A DNA stretch of 64,000 bases from Pseudomonas ekonensis (GCF_019145435.1 NZ_JAHSTS010000001.1:882001-946000); one strand, 5' to 3'; positions 39,491 to 50,215 are shown, counted from the first letter of the stretch. Made by a program: numbers and translations. Notes: generated from the letters alone by a model not told the origin.

Positions 39491-39655
39491 GTTCTCTCTT
39501 CATCCGGACTGTGACCGTCGGCCCCGGAATCACACCGGGTCTGCTGACCTTGCCGTCGGGCACAACCTGAGCCGTGCCTGCCGTCAAGCGCTCGCGGGCT
39601 ATGCGCGTTGCGCGCAATTACCGCCGGTGGGGAATTGCACCCCGCCCTGAGAACG
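39491..39655 (-). ncRNA. FMN riboswitch (RFN element) controlling ribH
   Basis: On the minus strand the region reads CTCAGGGCGGGGTGCAATTC, then CCCACCGGCGGTAATTGC, AGCCCGCGAGCGC, a central hairpin, GGTCAGCAGACCCGGTGTGATTC, CGGGGCCGACGGTCACAGTC and CGGATGAAGAGAGAAC. These are the conserved helices and junction sequences of the FMN aptamer. It lies 100 bases before the ribH start. FMN binding is expected to shut off ribH. Confidence 0.95.
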
Positions 39656-39854
39656 TTGTGCCGCCCTTCGTCGGGCGGCGCAGCGTTTGTAACACAGTTC
39701 CCCTGGCGATGCATTGCGCCTTTGTGATGATTGCCATCGAATTTTTCGCTTCAAGCGGTGACTTTTCCTTGCCCAAGGGTTGATTAATCCGCGCCATGCC
39801 CGCAGTAATTCCGATACGAATAGGGATTTCCCCTGCTGACTTGAGGCCAGGTTC

Positions 39855-40859
39855 ATGAGCGTTATCGATCTTCGCAGCGACACCGTCACCCAACCGTCTC
39901 CCGCAATGCTTGAAGCGATGGCCCGCGCGGCCACCGGTGACGATGTGTATGGCGAGGATCCGACGGTCAACCGTCTGGAAGCCGAACTGGCAGAACGGCT
40001 GGGGTTTGCCGCGGCGCTGTTCGTGCCGACCGGCACCATGAGCAACCTGCTGGGCTTGATGGCCCATTGCGGACGCGGCGACGAATACATCGTCGGCCAG
40101 CAGGCGCATACCTACAAATACGAAGGCGGCGGCGCAGCGGTGCTGGGCTCGATCCAGCCGCAGCCGCTGGAGGTGCAGGCCGACGGCTCGCTGGATCTGG
40201 AGCAGGTGGCCGCCGCGATCAAGCCCGATGACTTCCACTTCGCCCGCACACGCCTGCTGGCGCTGGAAAACACCATGCAAGGCAAGGTGTTGCCGCTGGA
40301 ATACCTGGCCCGGGCCCGGCGTTTCACCCAGGAGCACGGCCTGGCCCTGCACCTGGACGGCGCGCGCCTGTACAACGCGGCGGTCAAGCTGGGCGTCGAT
40401 GCCCGGGAGATCACCCGGCATTTCGATTCGGTCTCGGTGTGCCTGTCCAAGGGCCTCGGCGCCCCGGTGGGCTCGGTGCTGTGCGGCTCGGCCGAGCTGA
40501 TCGGCAAGGCCCGCCGGTTGCGCAAGATGGTCGGCGGCGGCATGCGCCAGGCCGGTCTGCTGGCGGCGGCGGGGCTGTACGCGCTGGAGCACAACGTCGA
40601 GCGCCTGGCGCAGGACCACGCCAACGCCGAGCTGCTGGCCGAAGGGCTGCGCGACGCCGGGTTCTGCGTCGAGCCGGTGCAGACCAACATGGTCTATGTG
40701 CAGATGGGCGACCGGGCCCATGCCCTCAAGGCGTTTGCGGCGGAGCGCGGGATCCGGCTGAGCGCCGCCGCCCGTCTGCGGATGGTCACGCACATGGACG
40801 TCAATCGCTCGCAAATCGGGCAGGTGGTCGAGGCATTCGTCGCGTTTTCGCGCAAGTGA
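39855..40859 (+). CDS. ltaE: Low-specificity L-threonine aldolase
   Basis: 334 residues, PLP enzyme of fold type I. It cleaves threonine and allo-threonine to glycine and acetaldehyde. [19 protein letters not shown] at the N terminus, [18 protein letters not shown], and [19 protein letters not shown] with the PLP lysine. Start ATG 39855 follows GAGGCCAGGTTC. It is monocistronic, divergent from the riboswitch/ribH unit. Confidence 0.93.
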   Translation: MSVIDLRSDTVTQPSPAMLEAMARAATGDDVYGEDPTVNRLEAELAERLGFAAALFVPTGTMSNLLGLMAHCGRGDEYIVGQQAHTYKYEGGGAAVLGSIQPQPLEVQADGSLDLEQVAAAIKPDDFHFARTRLLALENTMQGKVLPLEYLARARRFTQEHGLALHLDGARLYNAAVKLGVDAREITRHFDSVSVCLSKGLGAPVGSVLCGSAELIGKARRLRKMVGGGMRQAGLLAAAGLYALEHNVERLAQDHANAELLAEGLRDAGFCVEPVQTNMVYVQMGDRAHALKAFAAERGIRLSAAARLRMVTHMDVNRSQIGQVVEAFVAFSRK

Positions 40860-41005
40860 CAGCGTTGGCGGCCCAATTGACTGCTTCTATCGTATAAACA
40901 CGCTGTACCCCGCGCGCAGGGCCGATATAATGCGGCCCTTTGCCGTTGCTTCGTCTGTCGACGTATTGCACAGGCCTTTGGCCGCAGCCTCCGTGGAAGA
41001 ACCTA

Positions 41006-43630
<2,625 letters not shown>

Positions 43631-43635
43631 GACGC

Positions 43636-43674
43636 GCCGCCGGCCCCGCAGTCTAGTGGCGGGCCCGGCGGCCG
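43636..43674 (+). other. GC-rich hairpin between alaS and lysC
   Basis: CGCCGCCGGCCCCGC and GGCGGGCCCGGCGGC pair over about 14 positions with small bulges. No T run follows, so it is probably an RNA structure in a shared transcript, not an intrinsic terminator. Confidence 0.5.
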
Positions 43675-43720
43675 TTCGAGTGATTATTGGGCGCCCTTCA
43701 TGGGCAGAGGCGGCTTTGAA

Positions 43721-44962
43721 ATGGCTTTGATCGTACAGAAATTTGGAGGCACCTCGGTCGGCAGCGTCGAGAGAATCGAGCAGGTCGCCGACAAGGTTAA
43801 GAAATTCCGCGATGCCGGCGATGACCTGGTGGTTGTGCTGTCTGCAATGAGCGGCGAAACCAACCGTCTGATCGATCTGGCCAAGCAAATCAGTGGCGAC
43901 GATCAGCCGGTTCCCCGTGAACTGGACGTGATCGTCTCCACCGGTGAGCAGGTCACGATCGCCCTGTTGGCCATGGCGCTGATCAAGCGCGGTGTGCCGG
44001 CGGTGTCGTACACCGGCAACCAGGTGCGGATCCTGACGGACAGCGCACACAACAAGGCGCGCATCCTGCAGATCGACGACCAGAAGATCCGCGGCGACCT
44101 GAAGGCCGGCCGCGTCGTCGTCGTCGCCGGTTTCCAGGGCGTCGACGAGCACGGCAACATCACCACCCTGGGCCGTGGCGGTTCTGACACCACCGGCGTG
44201 GCGCTGGCCGCCGCGCTCAAGGCTGACGAATGCCAGATCTACACCGACGTCGACGGTGTCTACACCACCGACCCGCGTGTGGTGTCCGTGGCTCAGCGCC
44301 TGGACAAGATCACCTTCGAGGAGATGCTGGAAATGGCCAGCCTCGGCTCCAAGGTGCTGCAGATCCGTGCGGTGGAGTTCGCCGGCAAGTACAACGTCCC
44401 GCTGCGCGTACTGCACAGCTTCAAGGAGGGTCCGGGCACCCTCATTACCATTGATGAAGAGGAAACCATGGAACAGCCGATCATTTCCGGCATCGCCTTC
44501 AACCGCGATGAAGCCAAGCTGACCATCCGTGGCGTGCCAGACACCCCGGGCGTGGCGTTCAAGATTCTCGGCCCGATCAGTGCCGCGAACATCGAAGTCG
44601 ACATGATCGTGCAGAACGTCGCGCACGATAACACCACCGACTTCACCTTCACCGTGCACCGCAACGACTACCAGTCGGCGCAGACGGTGCTGGAAAACAC
44701 CGCCCGCGAGATCGGTGCCCGTGAGGTCGTCGGCGACACCAAGATCGCCAAGGTCTCGATCGTCGGCGTCGGCATGCGTTCCCACGCCGGCGTGGCCAGC
44801 CGCATGTTCGAATCCCTGGCCAAGGAAAGCATCAACATCCAGATGATCTCGACCTCGGAAATCAAGGTGTCCGTGGTGATCGAAGAGAAGTACCTGGAAC
44901 TGGCCGTGCGCGCCCTGCACACGGCTTTCGAACTGGACGCTCCAGCCCGCCAGGGCGAGTGA
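43721..44962 (+). CDS. lysC: Aspartate kinase
   Basis: 413 residues. Phosphorylates aspartate at the head of the Lys/Thr/Met/diaminopimelate pathway. The kinase domain has ALIVQKFGGTSVGSVERI, GRGGSDTTGVALAAAL and YTDVDGVYTTDPR. Two ACT domains lie at about residues 260-400 (GVPDTPGVAFKILGPISAANIEVDMI; GVGMRSHAGVASRMFESLAKESINI) and should mediate allosteric inhibition. ATG 43721 was chosen over the 43700 frame opening from family length. An in-frame ATG at 44468 with its own ribosome-binding site could produce a separate ACT-only subunit. Confidence 0.96.
   Translation: MALIVQKFGGTSVGSVERIEQVADKVKKFRDAGDDLVVVLSAMSGETNRLIDLAKQISGDDQPVPRELDVIVSTGEQVTIALLAMALIKRGVPAVSYTGNQVRILTDSAHNKARILQIDDQKIRGDLKAGRVVVVAGFQGVDEHGNITTLGRGGSDTTGVALAAALKADECQIYTDVDGVYTTDPRVVSVAQRLDKITFEEMLEMASLGSKVLQIRAVEFAGKYNVPLRVLHSFKEGPGTLITIDEEETMEQPIISGIAFNRDEAKLTIRGVPDTPGVAFKILGPISAANIEVDMIVQNVAHDNTTDFTFTVHRNDYQSAQTVLENTAREIGAREVVGDTKIAKVSIVGVGMRSHAGVASRMFESLAKESINIQMISTSEIKVSVVIEEKYLELAVRALHTAFELDAPARQGE
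44459..44470 (+). promoter_or_regulatory. Internal ribosome-binding site and start in lysC
   Basis: GAGGA at 44459-44463 is followed after four bases by ATG 44468, in frame with lysC at codon 250. The product would be a 164-residue protein containing only the two ACT domains, comparable to the beta subunits of alpha2beta2 aspartokinases in Bacillus and Corynebacterium. Confidence 0.5.
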
Positions 44963-44973
44963 CGCGTCATCCG

Positions 44974-45006
44974 AAGGGCGCGGTCTGACCGCGCCCTTTA
45001 TTTTTT
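44974..45006 (+). terminator. Rho-independent terminator of lysC
   Basis: AAGGGCGCGGTC-TGACCGCGCCCTTTATTTTTT is a GC-rich stem with a T-rich tail, 12 bases after the lysC stop. Confidence 0.85.
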
Positions 45007-45148
45007 GAATGGCGCAGACGGGAAACTGTTCTTTTGCTTGCGCTGGTCAATACTCAGGCATGTAGGGCTACGATCGCTCCGGTTGTAGGTCGGGTGCCTT
45101 TTTTTTGCAGACTGTTGTCCCTGAACTGAAATGCGTGAGGAGAAAGGT

Positions 45149-45337
45149 ATGCTGATTCTGACTCGTCGGTGCGCAGAAAGCCTGATTATCGGTGATGGCG
45201 AAATCACCGTGACCGTGCTCGGCGTCAAAGGAAATCAAGTGCGCATCGGCGTCAACGCCCCCAAAGAGGTGGCCGTGCACCGTGAGGAAATTTACCTGCG
45301 TATCAAGAAAGAGAAGGACGAAGAACCAACCCATTAA
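45149..45337 (+). CDS. csrA: Carbon storage regulator CsrA/RsmA
   Basis: 62 residues, nearly the whole family consensus: [48 protein letters not shown] and the RNA-contact arginine and leucine positions. It binds GGA motifs in mRNA leaders to repress translation and, in Pseudomonas, is titrated by RsmX/Y/Z RNAs. Its own leader has GTGAGGAGAAAGGT, where a GGA overlaps the ribosome-binding site, so autoregulation is plausible. It lies between lysC and the tRNA-Ser gene. Confidence 0.96.
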   Translation: MLILTRRCAESLIIGDGEITVTVLGVKGNQVRIGVNAPKEVAVHREEIYLRIKKEKDEEPTH

Positions 45338-45399
45338 TTTTTATCGATTTTTATGTTTGCAAACGGGGAAGAAGGTGGTTAATATACGCCCCGTGTTGC

Positions 45400-45490
45400 G
45401 GAGAGCTGGCCGAGTGGCCGAAGGCGCTCCCCTGCTAAGGGAGTACACCTCACAAGGGTGTCGGGGGTTCGAATCCCCCGTTCTCCGCCA
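45400..45490 (+). tRNA. tRNA-Ser (GCU)
   Basis: A 91-base class II tRNA. GGAGAGC/GTTCTCC acceptor stem, D arm GGCCGAGTGG, anticodon loop CTGCTAA (GCU), long variable arm, TTCGAATC T arm, and an encoded CCA end. Promoter-like TTTGCA (45356-45361) and TAATAT (45380-45385) lie upstream. Confidence 0.97.
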
Positions 45491-45555
45491 TTATTTTCGT
45501 AGTTCGTTGTAATCTGGCTTTTTCGGTAAGTTGTTGAAATTACTAGAAAAAGTAC

Positions 45556-45583
45556 TTTACAAAAGGATTCAACGGTCTATAAT
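45556..45583 (+). promoter_or_regulatory. Sigma-70 promoter for the tRNA-Arg pair
   Basis: TTTACA at 45556-45561 and a consensus TATAAT at 45578-45583 are separated by 16 bp, 14 bases before the first tRNA-Arg. Confidence 0.7.
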
Positions 45584-45597
45584 GCGCGGCAACAAAT

Positions 45598-45674
45598 GCA
45601 CTCGTAGCTCAGCTGGATAGAGTACCCGGCTACGAACCGGGCGGTCACAGGTTCGAATCCTGTCGAGTGCACCA
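45598..45674 (+). tRNA. tRNA-Arg (ACG), copy 1
   Basis: A 77-base cloverleaf with GCACTCG/CGAGTGC acceptor stem, anticodon ACG in CTACGAA, GGTTCGAATCC T arm and encoded CCA. The A at position 34 is expected to be converted to inosine. Confidence 0.98.
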
Positions 45675-45746
45675 TTTAAGAGTTGTTTATAGCGATATAG
45701 ATAACTCGGCTTCAACCAGTTGTGGTCTGGTCTAAAAACACAAAAT

Positions 45747-45823
45747 GCACTCGTAGCTCAGCTGGATAGAGTACTCGGCTACGAACCGAGCGGTCACAGG
45801 TTCGAATCCTGTCGAGTGCACCA
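45747..45823 (+). tRNA. tRNA-Arg (ACG), copy 2
   Basis: Identical to copy 1 except for one compensated base pair in the anticodon stem (CTCGG/CCGAG against CCCGG/CCGGG). It is 72 bases downstream of copy 1, probably on the same transcript. Confidence 0.98.
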
Positions 45824-45829
45824 TACACC

Positions 45830-45859
45830 AAAAAGCCCGCGTTTAACGCGGGCTTTTTG
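45830..45859. terminator. Bidirectional terminator after the tRNA-Arg pair
   Basis: AAAAAGCCCGCG-TTTAA-CGCGGGCTTTTT is a perfect 12-bp stem flanked by A and T runs. It ends the tRNA transcript and, read leftward, the DUF4124-type gene, whose TAA stop lies in the loop. Confidence 0.92.
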
Positions 45860-46361
45860 CTATCCGGGATTTGGCTTTTCCCGTCACGCATCCTTTCTCG
45901 TCGAAATCCACTTGCGCACTGCGGCCCCGTTTGAGGTCGTAGCGATAGGTCGTGGATGAGTTGCGCTGGGTGATTTTGTCCGGTTTGCCCAAGGCGCTTT
46001 CGACATCCTGCTGGCTCATGCCGGTGACGACTCGACGATTGATGATCGCTTCACGCCTCTGCCTTGCGTCGATCAGGTTGCCGCATTTGTCTTGTGCGCG
46101 GCCGATGATGGCCGGTTCGCGCCTTTTGCCTCGGTTGCCGTCGGTTTCTTCGTGGCGGGCTTCCGGCAGCAGGGGCGCGACCGAACCGGGTGCGTAGGGG
46201 CTCAGTTCTTGTCGCGAAAGGCGTTCGCCGTTCGTGCAGCTCAAGGTGGTGAAGGTGATGCGCCCGTCTTCGGCCTCGCAGCGATGGACGGTGGTCGCCC
46301 CGGCGGCGGGCGGCAGGCAGAGCAGGGTGGTCAGAACGATCGGGGTGGGTTTCAAGGGCAT
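45843..46361 (-). CDS. DUF4124-type periplasmic protein
   Basis: 172 residues from ATG 46361. The signal peptide ends near residue 22 (PPAAGA/T). VHRCEAEDGRITFTTLSCTNGE resembles the DUF4124 motif (xYxCxxxDGxxxFTxxPC). A second domain near the C terminus (VVTGMSQQDVESALGKPDKITQRNSSTTYRYD) resembles a SmpA/OmlA-like fold. Alternative upstream frame to 46457 lacks a signal peptide. The function is unknown. The stop codon lies inside the tRNA terminator loop, so gene and terminator overlap. Confidence 0.78.
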   Translation of the reverse strand: MPLKPTPIVLTTLLCLPPAAGATTVHRCEAEDGRITFTTLSCTNGERLSRQELSPYAPGSVAPLLPEARHEETDGNRGKRREPAIIGRAQDKCGNLIDARQRREAIINRRVVTGMSQQDVESALGKPDKITQRNSSTTYRYDLKRGRSAQVDFDEKGCVTGKAKSRIAKSPR

Positions 46362-46683
46362 CGGGGCGTCCTCCGTGACGGGCCATGTCCAAGGGTAGCC
46401 GCTGCTTTTTCCGTTGCCGGTGTGTTTTCTTTTCAGGATGAGTCGTCGCAGTTCCATGGATCAGGGCGGCGCTGAGCTTTGTCTCGCAAGCGCTTGTTTC
46501 AGCCATGATTTTTTAACGTTTTAAACCGTCAGGCGGTGTATCATTGCGCCCGTCAGCCCCGCCGGGGCTTATGGAAAACCTCCATGGACTTACCCAGTAG
46601 TTGTTCAGTAGCCCGTTTCACCAATCAAGAATTGACTGATTGATCCTTCCGGCGTGCCCCGCTGCTGGGAGTGGAGTTCGCCT
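46362..46683 (+). promoter_or_regulatory. Leader region of mgtE with possible short open frame
   Basis: This 322-bp gap contains TATCAT near 46540 as a weak -10, a hairpin AGCCCC/GGGGCT at 46555-46569, and an inverted ATGGA/TCCAT at 46571-46585. ATG 46584 opens a 19-codon frame (MDLPSSCSVARFTNQELTD) ending at TGA 46641-46643. It would stop 40 bases before mgtE. Nothing else coding was seen. Leader-peptide control of Mg transport is known elsewhere; here it is a guess. Confidence 0.35.
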
Positions 46684-48126
46684 ATGTCTGAAGTTGAAGT
46701 AAAGAAAACACAGGAAAGCCTGCAGGATCGCCTGGCTCAGGTCGTTGAGCTGCTGCAGCGCCAGAAGGTCGTCGAAGACCTGACCCACCGCCAGGAAGGC
46801 GCTCATCACGACCGGGTCGAGAACCTGGTTCACCGGCAAAACCTGGTCGAGCTGCAGCGCAAGCTCGATGACCTGCACTCCGCCGACGTCGCCTACATCC
46901 TTGAAGCCTTGCCGCTGGACGACCGTCTGACGCTCTGGCAACTGGTCAAGGCTGACCGCGACGGCGACATCCTCCTTGAAGTGTCCGATTCGGTCCGTGA
47001 GTCGCTGATCGCCGACATGGACGATCACGAGCTCCTGGCCGCCGCCAAGGAGCTGGACGCCGACGAACTCGCTGACCTGGCCTCCGAGCTGCCGCGGGAC
47101 GTCGTCCACGAGCTGATGGAGTCCCTGGACAACCAGCAGCGCGAGCGTGTGCGTTCGGCCCTGTCCTATGACGAGGAGCAGGTCGGTGCGCTGATGGACT
47201 TCGAGATGGTGACCATCCGGGAAGACGTCAGCCTGGAAGTGGTGCTGCGTTACCTGCGCCGCCTCAAGGAGCTGCCGGGCCATACCGACAAGCTGTTCGT
47301 GGTCGATTACGACGGCGTGCTCAAGGGCGTGCTGCCGATCAAGCGCCTGCTGGTCAATGATCCGGAGAAGCAGGTGGCCGAAGTCATGGCCAGCGATCCG
47401 GTGAGTTTCCACCCGGACGAGGACGCCTACGACGCGGCGCAGGCGTTCGAGCGTTACGACCTGGTCTCCGCCCCGGTGGTGGACAAGAACGACAAGCTGA
47501 TCGGCCGTCTGACCATCGACGAAATGGTGGACCTGATCCGTGAGGAAAGCGAAAGCGAAGTCCTCAACATGGCGGGTCTGCGCGAAGAGGAAGACATCTT
47601 CGCTTCGGTCTGGAAATCCTTGCGCAACCGTTGGGCCTGGCTGGCGATCAATCTGATCACGGCATTCGTCGCCTCCCGGGTGATCGGCCTGTTCGAAGGC
47701 TCGATCGAGAAACTGGTGGCGCTCGCGGCGCTGATGCCGATCGTGGCGGGCATCGGCGGCAACTCCGGCAACCAGACCATCACCATGATCGTCCGTGCCA
47801 TGGCGCTCGATCAGGTCAGCACCGGCAACACCTCGCGCCTGATGCGCAAAGAGCTGGCGGTCGCCCTGATCAACGGTTTGATCTGGGGCGGGGTGATCGG
47901 TGTGGTCGCTTATTTGCTGTACCACAGCTGGTCGCTCGGGGTGGTGATGACGGCGGCCATGACCCTGAACCTGCTGCTGGCGGCGTTGATGGGGGTGCTG
48001 ATCCCGATGACGCTGGCGAAGATGGGGCGCGACCCGGCGATGGGTTCCAGCGTGATGATCACCGCGATGACCGACAGCGGCGGTTTCTTCATCTTCCTGG
48101 GGCTGGCGACGATCTTCCTGCTCTGA
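46684..48126 (+). CDS. mgtE: Magnesium transporter MgtE
   Basis: 480 residues from ATG 46684 (GGAGTGGAG upstream). Domains in order: a superhelical N domain with Asp/Glu-rich helices (DLHSADVAYILEALPLDDRLTLWQ), a pair of CBS domains at about 165-290 (VGALMDFEMVTIREDVSLEVVL; ASDPVSFHPDEDAYDAAQ), the plug helix, and five transmembrane helices (IVAGIGGNSGNQTITMIVRA; LAALMGVLIPMTLAKMGRDPA). The CBS and N domains close the channel when cytosolic Mg is high. Confidence 0.96.
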   Translation: MSEVEVKKTQESLQDRLAQVVELLQRQKVVEDLTHRQEGAHHDRVENLVHRQNLVELQRKLDDLHSADVAYILEALPLDDRLTLWQLVKADRDGDILLEVSDSVRESLIADMDDHELLAAAKELDADELADLASELPRDVVHELMESLDNQQRERVRSALSYDEEQVGALMDFEMVTIREDVSLEVVLRYLRRLKELPGHTDKLFVVDYDGVLKGVLPIKRLLVNDPEKQVAEVMASDPVSFHPDEDAYDAAQAFERYDLVSAPVVDKNDKLIGRLTIDEMVDLIREESESEVLNMAGLREEEDIFASVWKSLRNRWAWLAINLITAFVASRVIGLFEGSIEKLVALAALMPIVAGIGGNSGNQTITMIVRAMALDQVSTGNTSRLMRKELAVALINGLIWGGVIGVVAYLLYHSWSLGVVMTAAMTLNLLLAALMGVLIPMTLAKMGRDPAMGSSVMITAMTDSGGFFIFLGLATIFLL

Positions 48127-48139
48127 CCTCGCTCGAAAC

Positions 48140-48164
48140 AGCCCGCCCATCGGCGGGCTTTTTG
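48140..48164 (+). terminator. Rho-independent terminator of mgtE
   Basis: AGCCCGCC-CAT-CGGCGGGCTTTTTG lies 14 bases after the mgtE stop. Confidence 0.9.
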
Positions 48165-48198
48165 TTGCCTGCAAAAGGCGTTTGGCCAAATGCCGGGC

Positions 48199-48226
48199 AA
48201 AAAAAAGCCAGCATGCAGGCTGGCTT
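48199..48226 (-). terminator. Rho-independent terminator of amrZ
   Basis: Read leftward: AAGCCAGC-CTGCAT-GCTGGCTTTTTTTT, 18 bases after the amrZ stop. Confidence 0.88.
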
Positions 48227-48243
48227 GAGATGTTCTGTGCGGC

Positions 48244-48570
48244 TCAGGACGCGTCGGCGGCCATTTCGGCGTCGTGGGCGATCAGCGACACCAGGGCGTT
48301 CTGCTGGCGGTGGGAGAGTTGACGGAAGCGTTGCAGCAGTTCGCGTTCGTGCAGCGACAGCTCGGGGCTGTCCAGACGCATGCTCAGCTCTTCGCCCAAT
48401 GCGCCTTCCTGAATGAGGCTCTGCTCAAGACGGGCAATGATCTCTGAGTTCATGCTGCGGTGATGATTGCGAGCCACCTCGGCGATGCGTTCACGCATTC
48501 CGTCTGGCAGGCGTACGACGAACTTGTCAGCCGTGCGGCTGGAATAAATTGCCTGTTTCAATGGGCGCAT
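48244..48570 (-). CDS. amrZ: Ribbon-helix-helix regulator AmrZ (AlgZ)
   Basis: 108 residues, close to the P. aeruginosa protein as I recall it. The Arc-type ribbon-helix-helix is at residues 10-50 ([42 protein letters not shown]), and the C-terminal tetramerisation part has [27 protein letters not shown]. AmrZ represses or activates alginate, motility and cyclic-di-GMP genes, and in P. fluorescens represses fleQ. GGCGTAATGCC at 48743-48753, about 175 bases upstream, resembles the AmrZ site (minus strand GGCATTACGCC) and may mediate autoregulation. Confidence 0.94.
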   Translation of the reverse strand: MRPLKQAIYSSRTADKFVVRLPDGMRERIAEVARNHHRSMNSEIIARLEQSLIQEGALGEELSMRLDSPELSLHERELLQRFRQLSHRQQNALVSLIAHDAEMAADAS

Positions 48571-48958
48571 ATAGTTAACCGGTTAGTTCAGGGGAGCGGT
48601 TCTCGGAATTGGCCGCAGGATGAGTGGTAGGACAAGCACCCTCGCCAAATGGTTCAACCTGAATTGTTAAGAGGCCCGCATCATGCCTCAAAATTGCCAG
48701 ATCCTTGGCGTCAATTCTGTGACAAATATTGATCTGGGTAAAGGCGTAATGCCAGCACCAATTATCAGAAATGCGGACTGGTTTGAAAAGATTGCCCGGT
48801 GCGCATCGCCGACCGCATCCCGATGCACGAGATCGGGTGCCCGACGGCGCCAGAACGTGCATGCTATGTGGCTTCGATCCTTCAGCCCTACCTTTTAAAG
48901 GATAGTGGCAAATGGCCGATTTTCTAGTTCGCAACCCTTGCCGGAGGGCACTTTCAGG
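48571..48958. promoter_or_regulatory. Divergent region amrZ/phnN
   Basis: A 388-bp gap without a convincing gene. It holds a 10-bp palindrome TAACCGGTTA at 48576-48585, directly before the amrZ start, and an AmrZ-like box GGCGTAATGCC at 48743-48753. No clear sigma factor motif was identified. Confidence 0.45.
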
Positions 48959-49531
48959 ATGGACGGCAGGCTGATTTACCTGATGGGGCCGTCCGGTTCG
49001 GGCAAGGACAGCCTGATTGACGCTGCGCGTGAGCCGCTCAGGGCGCTCGGCTGCGACGTGGTGCGGCGGGTGATCACCCGGTCGGCGGAGTCGGTGGGCG
49101 AAGAGGCGGTCGGCGTGACGCCGCAGGAGTTCGAGCAACGCCGCAGTGCCGGCGATTTTGCGCTGTCATGGCAGGCCAACGGCCTCAGCTACGGCATTCC
49201 GGTGCAGATCGATCAATGGCTGCAGTCCGGGCGGCATGTGTTGGTCAACGGATCGCGCGGACACCTGGCCGAAGCGTTACAGCGTTATCCGACGCTGTTG
49301 CCGGTGCTGTTGACGGTTCGGGATGACGTGCTGCGCGAGCGCTTGTTCAGGCGAGGGCGGGAAACCCTGGCGCAGATCGATGCGCGGCTGGCGCGCAATG
49401 CCTTGTTCGTGGCGGGCGACGCGGTCGGTGATGCGCCGGTCCATCGGCTCGACAATTCGGGGGCGTTGGCGGACACCGTCGCCCGCTTGCTGGCGTGGGT
49501 GAGGCTCAGCGCAGCACCGGATCGAACTTGA
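48959..49531 (+). CDS. phnN: Ribose 1,5-bisphosphokinase PhnN
   Basis: 190 residues from ATG 48959, behind GGAGG; the frame opens at 48905 but family members start at the P-loop strand. The P-loop is LMGPSGSGKDSLID, followed by guanylate-kinase-like RVITRSAESVGEEAVGVTPQEFEQR and LSWQANGLSYGIP. It phosphorylates ribose 1,5-bisphosphate to PRPP in the C-P lyase pathway. No other phn gene is in the neighbourhood, so it is an orphan here. Confidence 0.9.
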   Translation: MDGRLIYLMGPSGSGKDSLIDAAREPLRALGCDVVRRVITRSAESVGEEAVGVTPQEFEQRRSAGDFALSWQANGLSYGIPVQIDQWLQSGRHVLVNGSRGHLAEALQRYPTLLPVLLTVRDDVLRERLFRRGRETLAQIDARLARNALFVAGDAVGDAPVHRLDNSGALADTVARLLAWVRLSAAPDRT

Positions 49532-49685
49532 TCTTGCGGCCGGCCACCAGCGCCAGCACGAACAGCACGGCGAATACGCCGCAGCCGATCAACGGCAGGG
49601 AAAGCTCCGCCTCTTCGAAGAGCGAAAGATGAGCGATGCCGCTGAGCAGGGCGAGGATCAACAATCCCAAGGCCGATCTGGACAT
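49506..49685 (-). CDS. Small membrane protein (59 residues)
   Basis: Reading leftward from ATG 49685 there is a 59-residue frame with AGGAGG eight bases upstream. Two hydrophobic helices (ALGLLILALLSGIAHLSL and LIGCGVFAVLFVLALVAG) are followed by a basic end (RKIKFDPVLR). Its 3' end overlaps the convergent phnN by 26 bp. The strong ribosome-binding site and clean membrane topology make it likely real. No function recognised. Confidence 0.7.
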   Translation of the reverse strand: MSRSALGLLILALLSGIAHLSLFEEAELSLPLIGCGVFAVLFVLALVAGRKIKFDPVLR

Positions 49686-49704
49686 GCAGTCCTCCTGAAA
49701 AAAA

Positions 49705-49935
49705 TTAGAACGCCAGGCGCTCGGTCGATTGCACCGGCAATGCGTGCCCAGGCCCGTTGACCTCCTGCGGCGCGAAGCCCTGACGGTCGCTCAGCACAGC
49801 CCATTGCGGCGCTTTCTGCACCATCAGGTAGTGCGGCAGGCGTTGGGCCACCGAGGCGTCTTCCCGAGGCGCAAAATGAACCCCCACCAGAACCGCGAGG
49901 GCGATCGCATTGGCGAGCAAGAGGGCGCTGTTCAT
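49705..49935 (-). CDS. Small hypothetical exported or membrane-anchored protein
   Basis: 76 residues. An N-terminal hydrophobic segment (LLLANAIALAVLVGVHFA) is followed by a polar tail ending in STERLAF. GGAGATCAGCCC precedes ATG 49935. It lies 19 bp upstream of the 59-residue membrane protein on the same strand, suggesting a two-gene unit. Not recognised; the frame composition and start signal support it. Confidence 0.6.
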   Translation of the reverse strand: MNSALLLANAIALAVLVGVHFAPREDASVAQRLPHYLMVQKAPQWAVLSDRQGFAPQEVNGPGHALPVQSTERLAF

Positions 49936-50215
49936 GGGCTGATCTCCGTTTGTTCTTTGGGAACAGGCGAAGCAGCCGGCGTGCCAATAGTCTAACCGCT
50001 GTTAAGTCCTTTAAAAACAAGCATTTGAAAGGGTCTTTCGGAGCGTTTGACGTGCATTTCGCAAGGGTGGCCGTTTAATGGGATGCAAAATGCACGACGA
50101 AAGCTCCCGCGATATTGCAGGGTGCCTGCCTACGCTCAAAAAGCCCTACGGATGACATGACAAACAGGGGCATGGCCGTTAACATGCTCGCCGTCCGTCA
50201 CTACGGCAACCTTGT

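Noticed and set aside
43636-43674. Intrinsic terminator after alaS
   Set aside because: The hairpin is strong, but it is followed by CGTTCGAGTGATT, not a T run, so termination there is unlikely.
45400-45823. tRNA cluster as prophage or island attachment site
   Set aside because: No integrase, direct repeat of a tRNA 3' end, or foreign gene block lies beside the tRNAs. The similar sequence of the two tRNA-Arg genes is a simple duplication.
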